Positions 62,138 to 64,000 of a stretch of 64,000 nt of DNA are shown in pieces. How positions within the stretch are numbered: the stretch's first letter is position 1; every line of letters starts with the position of its first letter. Below the pieces are notes generated by a model that did no database searches, was not told where the DNA came from, and saw only the letters and a list, made by a program, of their open reading frames with translations. The translations under genes were made by a program, and so were the position numbers. The stretch comes from Pelagibacteraceae bacterium AG-414-E02 (GTDB taxonomy: Bacteria; Pseudomonadota; Alphaproteobacteria; Pelagibacterales; Pelagibacteraceae), in NCBI GenBank assembly GCA_003214615.1, contig QCLK01000002.1:1-64000 (forward strand), written 5' to 3'.

Positions 62138-63111
62138 TAAGGAACTATAACTGCAGGTCCAATAATTTTTCTCGATTCTAAATCTTTGTGGGCTTGCACA
62201 ACTTCTTCTAATTTATATTTTTTAAAAATTTTTATTTTTACTTGTCCAGATGTTATTTTTTCAAACAATTTATCAGAACCTTCGGCAATTTCATTCTTTG
62301 TTCCTAAATATTGTCCCATTACAGGTCTTGTAAAATAAAGGCCTTTTGGTTGTATCATTTTTATTACATCAATATTTAAAACTGGGCCAGAAGCATTGCC
62401 AAAAGACACCATCATCCCTCTTATTTTTAGGCATTCAATTGATCCATTAAAAGTGTTTTTTCCAACACCATCATAAACAACAGGAACTCCTTTACCTTTT
62501 GTAATTTCCAAAACTTTTTTAGCAAAGTCGTCCTTGGAATAATTGATAACAAAATCACAACCATTTTTTTTGGCTATACTAATTTTGTCGTCAGAACCAA
62601 CCGTACCTATTATTTTGCATCCTAAACTTTTTGCCCATTGGCAAAAAATTTGTCCAACACCACCCGCGGCAGCATGAAATAAGATAGTTTCATTTGAGGA
62701 AACGGGATAAGTTTTATGAAGTAAATAAAATGTGGTTAGACCTTTTGTCATTATAGTTGCCGCAATATCAAAATTAATTTCTTTTGGTAATTTAACCAGA
62801 TTTTTTGTTGGATAATTTCTTTCAGAAGAGTAAGACCCAAGAGGAGCTCCTGCGTAACAAACTCTATCCCCAACAGTAAAATCTTTAACTTGTGATCCAA
62901 TTTCTTTTATGACACCTGATGCTTCTGCACCTATTCCAGAAGGTAATTGAAGCGGATATAAACCTGAACGGTGATAAGTATCTATATAATTAAGTCCAAT
63001 AGCTTTATGTTCAATTAAAACTTCTTCTGGGCCGAGTTTTTCAAGTTTAATGGTTTTAACTTGTAGAACTTCTGGTTCTCCTGTTTTTTCTAATGTAACG
63101 ACTCGTGTCAT
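62137..63111 (-). CDS. qor: NADPH:quinone oxidoreductase-like (zeta-crystallin type MDR)
   Basis: 324 residues. Zinc-free MDR fold: HKAIGLNYIDTYHRSGLYPL (about 36-55), VGDRVCYAG, and the NADP site AAAGGVGQIFCQWAKSLGCKIIGT (about 147). Reduces quinones or enones. Overlaps the pirin gene by four bases and ubiA by one base. Confidence 0.9.
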   Translation of the reverse strand: MTRVVTLEKTGEPEVLQVKTIKLEKLGPEEVLIEHKAIGLNYIDTYHRSGLYPLQLPSGIGAEASGVIKEIGSQVKDFTVGDRVCYAGAPLGSYSSERNYPTKNLVKLPKEINFDIAATIMTKGLTTFYLLHKTYPVSSNETILFHAAAGGVGQIFCQWAKSLGCKIIGTVGSDDKISIAKKNGCDFVINYSKDDFAKKVLEITKGKGVPVVYDGVGKNTFNGSIECLKIRGMMVSFGNASGPVLNIDVIKMIQPKGLYFTRPVMGQYLGTKNEIAEGSDKLFEKITSGQVKIKIFKKYKLEEVVQAHKDLESRKIIGPAVIVP

Positions 63112-63947
63112 TTTTGAACAAAATTTCCACTATGATAGTCTTCAACTGCCTTAAGAATTTCTTCTTTTGTGTTCATAACGAAAGGTCCACCTCTAGCTAT
63201 AGGTTCTCCAATTGGCTTTCCTGATATTAATAAAAATTTTGATTTAATTATACCTTTAACTTTAAGTTTACTACCTCTAGTAAGCAAAATTAGAGTAGAG
63301 TTTTTAACTTTTTTATGATTTTTATCCCCAATTTTAATTTCACCTTCGATTAAATAAACAAATGAATTGTGTGTTGGCGGAACTTCAAAATTAAACTCCC
63401 TATCTTTTTTAAGATCAACATCAAAATATATTGGTTCAACGTTGTGACCTTTAATAGGACCTTCGACGTCACCGAATTTTCCAGTAATAATCTTAATTTT
63501 TTTTTCCATATCTTCGTATACCTGCATTTTCTTAGAGTCTATGTAGATGTATTCAGGCTTATTCATTTTTAATTTTGCAGGCATATTTATCCATAATTGA
63601 AATCCGTGTAATTTTCCTTCCGACATAGCGGGCATTTCAGAATGAATGATGCCCCCACCTGTTTTCATCCATTGCACGTCACCCGAAGACATTTTCCCTT
63701 TTGCACCTGTGCTATCTTCATGTTCAAATTCCCCATTGAGCATATAGGTCACAGTTTCAATTCCTCTGTGGGGGTGAGGCGGAAACCCTCCAATATAATC
63801 ATCTTTATTTTCAGATCCAAATTCATCTAACATTAAAAAAGGATCAAAATAATTCGGTTCAACGCCAATACTTCTTTTTAATTTAACGCCAGCACCGTCA
63901 GAAGCGGGTGTTGGATCTATAATCTTACTTACTTCAATATTTTTCAT
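63108..63947 (-). CDS. Pirin family protein
   Basis: 279 residues from the ATG at 63947 (a TTG three codons upstream is an alternative). Cupin metal motif FPPHPHRGIETVTYML (about 55-70) and EFEHEDSTGAKGKMSSGDVQWM (about 73-94), then HSEMPAMSEGKLHGFQLW. Fe-bound pirins act as quercetinase-like dioxygenases or redox sensors. Forms an operon with qor. Confidence 0.92.
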   Translation of the reverse strand: MKNIEVSKIIDPTPASDGAGVKLKRSIGVEPNYFDPFLMLDEFGSENKDDYIGGFPPHPHRGIETVTYMLNGEFEHEDSTGAKGKMSSGDVQWMKTGGGIIHSEMPAMSEGKLHGFQLWINMPAKLKMNKPEYIYIDSKKMQVYEDMEKKIKIITGKFGDVEGPIKGHNVEPIYFDVDLKKDREFNFEVPPTHNSFVYLIEGEIKIGDKNHKKVKNSTLILLTRGSKLKVKGIIKSKFLLISGKPIGEPIARGGPFVMNTKEEILKAVEDYHSGNFVQK

Positions 63948-63948
63948 T

Positions 63949-64000
63949 TTAGACAATTGTAAGGAGTTCTTTTAAATCATTAATTATAAATTTTGGTTTA
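63949..64000 (-). CDS. C-terminal end of an upstream gene (HAD phosphatase-like?)
   Basis: From the window end to a TAA at 63949-63951 the minus strand reads in frame KPKFIINDLKELLTIV, ending two bases before the pirin ATG. The I-x-D/N-x-x-E-L-L ending resembles phosphoglycolate-phosphatase-type HAD proteins, but 16 residues are too few to be sure. Confidence 0.4.
   Translation of the reverse strand, partial: KPKFIINDLKELLTIV

Overview
The window is A+T-rich, gene-dense bacterial DNA that looks like an alphaproteobacterium of the SAR11 / Pelagibacterales type. This is inferred from the gene order J-domain protein-cobS-cobT next to rpmB, from rpmH-rnpA-yidD-yidC-argB-dapD-dapE, murA-DUF2948-infA and hisS-hisZ-hisG, from a class I lysyl-tRNA synthetase, and from a tRNA-His that lacks the extra 5' G. 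Genes abut or overlap by a few bases, several convergent pairs share their last bases, and no stretch longer than about 200 bases lacks a gene. No insertion sequence, CRISPR array or phage gene was seen.

Layout. 1-5.2 kb looks accessory: a Lys/Glu-rich coiled-coil gene cut by the window edge, a tRNA-Ser gene that has lost its 5' part, a DUF218 protein, an orphan basic protein, a TPR/O-GlcNAc-transferase-like protein, a secreted MORN-repeat protein and two near-identical 19-codon genes. 5.2-29.5 kb is mostly core: a muropeptide transporter with an NlpC/P60 hydrolase, TrkH, lysS-pyrD, ccdA, rpmB, a queuosine-precursor transporter, cobT-cobS-J protein, bolA, aroB-aroK, def-fmt-truA, an HDAC-like hydrolase, dapE-dapD, argB, and yidC-yidD-rnpA-rpmH. 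29.5-36.9 kb is a surface-glycan-like block: a VTT membrane protein, a large polytopic membrane protein, a family 2 glycosyltransferase, a radical SAM enzyme, and a carbamoyltransferase with two small membrane partners resembling SxtJ and SxtK.

37-46.2 kb holds two small basic genes, dcd, murA, DUF2948, infA, tRNA-Phe, two cold-shock genes surrounded by RNA hairpins, tRNA-His fused closely to hisS, then hisZ-hisG and groES-groEL. 46.4-64 kb has HAD-IIA-ribF-ileS-lspA-DUF3035-pgi, purD-rsmD, DUF2093, an M23 peptidase, and a minus-strand run pirin-qor-ubiA-msbA-waaA-lpxK-lpxL-nuclease that covers ubiquinone prenylation and late lipid A/Kdo assembly.

The points most worth a second look are the tRNA-Ser remnant that may mark an island edge, the twin microprotein genes, the carbamoyltransferase/SxtJ/SxtK-like module, the hairpin-rich RNA around the cold-shock genes, the tRNA-His-hisS junction with almost no leader, and a bidirectional terminator buried in the hisG coding end.
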